From Hydractinia symbiolongicarpus (lineage: Eukaryota; Cnidaria; Hydrozoa; Anthoathecata; Hydractiniidae), in the NCBI RefSeq assembly GCF_029227915.1, contig NC_079881.1, positions 930,001 through 994,000 of the forward strand: DNA of 64,000 bases. Reading direction: 5' to 3'. The notes under the pieces were generated by a model. It saw only the letters and a list, made by a program, of their open reading frames with translations. It had not been told where the DNA came from and did no database searches. Both the position numbers and the translations under genes were made by a program. Position 1 is the first letter of the stretch, and each line of letters starts with the position of its first letter. Below are positions 62,701 through 64,000 of this stretch, piece by piece.

Positions 62701-64000
62701 CGGACTCGGCCCGTATAGTCAAAAGTATACAAAGAAAGTACCCAGGGAGTAAACTCATTTCCCGAACGATTATTTAAATTATTATTTCACCACTAAAGCC
62801 CACGAGACTTGTAGTTTTTAAAAATGTTTTCATTTTTGATGAGACGCTGAATAAAAGAAGTTTAATCGCCGGCAAACGAAAACCCGCGATTTCCCGTAAA
62901 TCCCGAGCTTGGCCCGTATAGTCAAATGTATACAAAGAAAGTACCCAGGGAGTAAACTCATTTCCCGAACGATTTTTTAAATTATTTTTTCACCACTAAA
63001 ACGCATGAGACATGTAGTTTTCAGAAATGTTTTCATTTTTGATCAGACTCTTAATGAAAGTGCTTTAATCGCCGGCAAACGAAAACTCGCGCTTTCCCGT
63101 ACATCCCGGGCTTGGCCCGTATAGTCGAATGTATACAAAGAAGGTACCCTGTGAGTAAACTCATTTCCAAAACGATTTTTTATATTATCTTTTCACCACT
63201 AAAACGCATGAGACTTGCAGTTTTCAAAAATGTTTTCATTTTTGATTAGACGCTGAATAAAAGAAGTTTAATCGCCGGCAAACGAAAACCCGCCATTTCC
63301 CGTAAACCCCGGACTCGGCCCGTATAGTCAAAAGTATACAAAGAAAGTACCCAGGGAGTAAACTCATTTCCCGAACGATTTTTTAAATTATTTTTTCACC
63401 ACTAAAACGCATGAGACATGTAGTTTTCAGAAATGTTTTCATTTTTGATGAGACGCTGAATAAAAGAAGTTTAATTGCCGGCAAACGAAAACCCGCGATT
63501 TCCCGTAAATCCCGAGCTTGGCCCGTATAGTCAAATGTATACAAAGAAAGTACCCAGGGAGTAAACTCATTTCCCGAACGATTTTTCAAATTATTTTTTC
63601 ACCACTAAAACGCATGAGACATGTAGTTTTCAGAAATGTTTTCATTTTTGATGAGACGCTGAATAAAAGAAGTTTAATCGCCGGCAAACAAAAACCCGCC
63701 ATTTCCCGTAAACCCCGGACTCGGCCCGTATAGTCAAAAGTATACAACGAAAGTACCCAGGGAGTAAATTCATTTCCCGAACGATTTTTTAAATTATTTT
63801 TTCACCACTAAAACGCATGAGACTTTTAGTTTTCAGAAATGTTTTCATTTTTGATGAGACGCTTAATGAAAGTGCTTTAATCGCAGGCAAACGAAAACTC
63901 GCGCTTACCCGTACATCCCGGGCTTGGCTCGTATAGTCGAATGTATACAAAGAAGGTACCCTGTGAGTAAACTCATTTCCAAAACGATTTTTTATATTAT
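59791..64000 (+). repeat. partial third copy of the 20-monomer unit, rearranged
   Basis: It begins like the unit at 51.7 and 55.7 kb, but the first monomers are repeated after 1216 bp (6 monomers; near 59.8 and 61.0 kb). Near 61.35 kb a chimeric monomer joins a TTAAATTCTTTTTTC core to CACTAAAGCCCACGAG. The array continues past the window edge. Confidence 0.8.

Larger units (their letters stand above)
4591..64000 (+). repeat. 203-bp satellite array, right part (~292 monomers)
   Basis: This continues the left array in register: the first whole monomer starts at 4643, the phase expected once the transposon and its 4-bp duplication are removed. Monomers are 201-204 bp with only a few larger deletions, and no inverted copy was seen. 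Divergence between neighbours is modest, but copies several monomers apart are often nearly identical, giving higher-order repeats. Junctions come in two main forms. The A form has TCAAAAGTATAC followed by AAAGTACCCAGGGAGT and TTCCCGAACG. The B form has TCGAATGTATAC followed by AAGGTACCCTGTGAGT and TTCCAAAACG. One A-type monomer counted by hand gave 79 G+C in 203 bases and 13 CpG. It may be centromeric, pericentromeric or subtelomeric; the sequence alone does not say. No other gene or mobile element was seen in these 59 kb. Confidence 0.98.

Noticed and set aside
4591-64000. CRISPR array
   Set aside because: The repeated unit is a continuous 203-bp satellite with no unique spacers, and the sequence is eukaryotic.

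Overview
This is a eukaryotic, almost certainly animal, window made of two things: a very long head-to-tail satellite array and one DNA transposon inserted into it. The organism cannot be named from the sequence. The transposon encodes a transposase-like protein with spliceosomal introns and an N-terminal zinc region like that of RAG1. Such elements are known from cnidarians, molluscs and other aquatic invertebrates, so I infer an invertebrate. I see no host gene, rRNA, tRNA or CRISPR array.

Layout: 1-764 and 4591-64000 (about 60.2 kb) are copies of a ~203-bp monomer, roughly 296 in all, all in the same orientation and phase. The monomer is about 39% GC but carries about 13 CpG per copy. It exists as linked sequence variants (A- and B-type junctions) arranged in nested higher-order repeats: 1015 bp (5 monomers, ~4.6-6.1 kb), 2030 bp (10, 9.0-13.1 kb), 1827 bp (9, 18.6-22.3 kb), a recurring 10-22-monomer block (22.3-31.7 kb), 3042 bp (15, 31.7-37.8 kb), 1624 bp (8, 43.5-46.7 kb) and 4058 bp (20, ~51.7-59.8 kb). 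Two monomers carry large internal deletions (8702-8811 and 15306-15461).

The transposon occupies 765-4590 (3826 bp). It has terminal inverted repeats starting CACGGGTG and a 4-bp target duplication (ACGA). Removing it restores an unbroken monomer. On its minus strand I reconstruct one gene in six exons with GT-AG introns and compatible phases: 3991-3506, 3375-2870, 2799-2627, 2510-2195, 2021-1832 and 1750-1428. The second exon changes frame near 3040, where a central catalytic segment appears to be missing, so the copy is probably a non-autonomous, internally deleted derivative. Intron 4 holds a 73-bp near-perfect hairpin.

The many 65-96 codon open frames in the satellite are by-products of repetition and are not annotated as genes. 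No cooperating gene system is present. The interest lies in the RAG1-N-like transposon, its empty sister site, and the record of recent amplification in the satellite.
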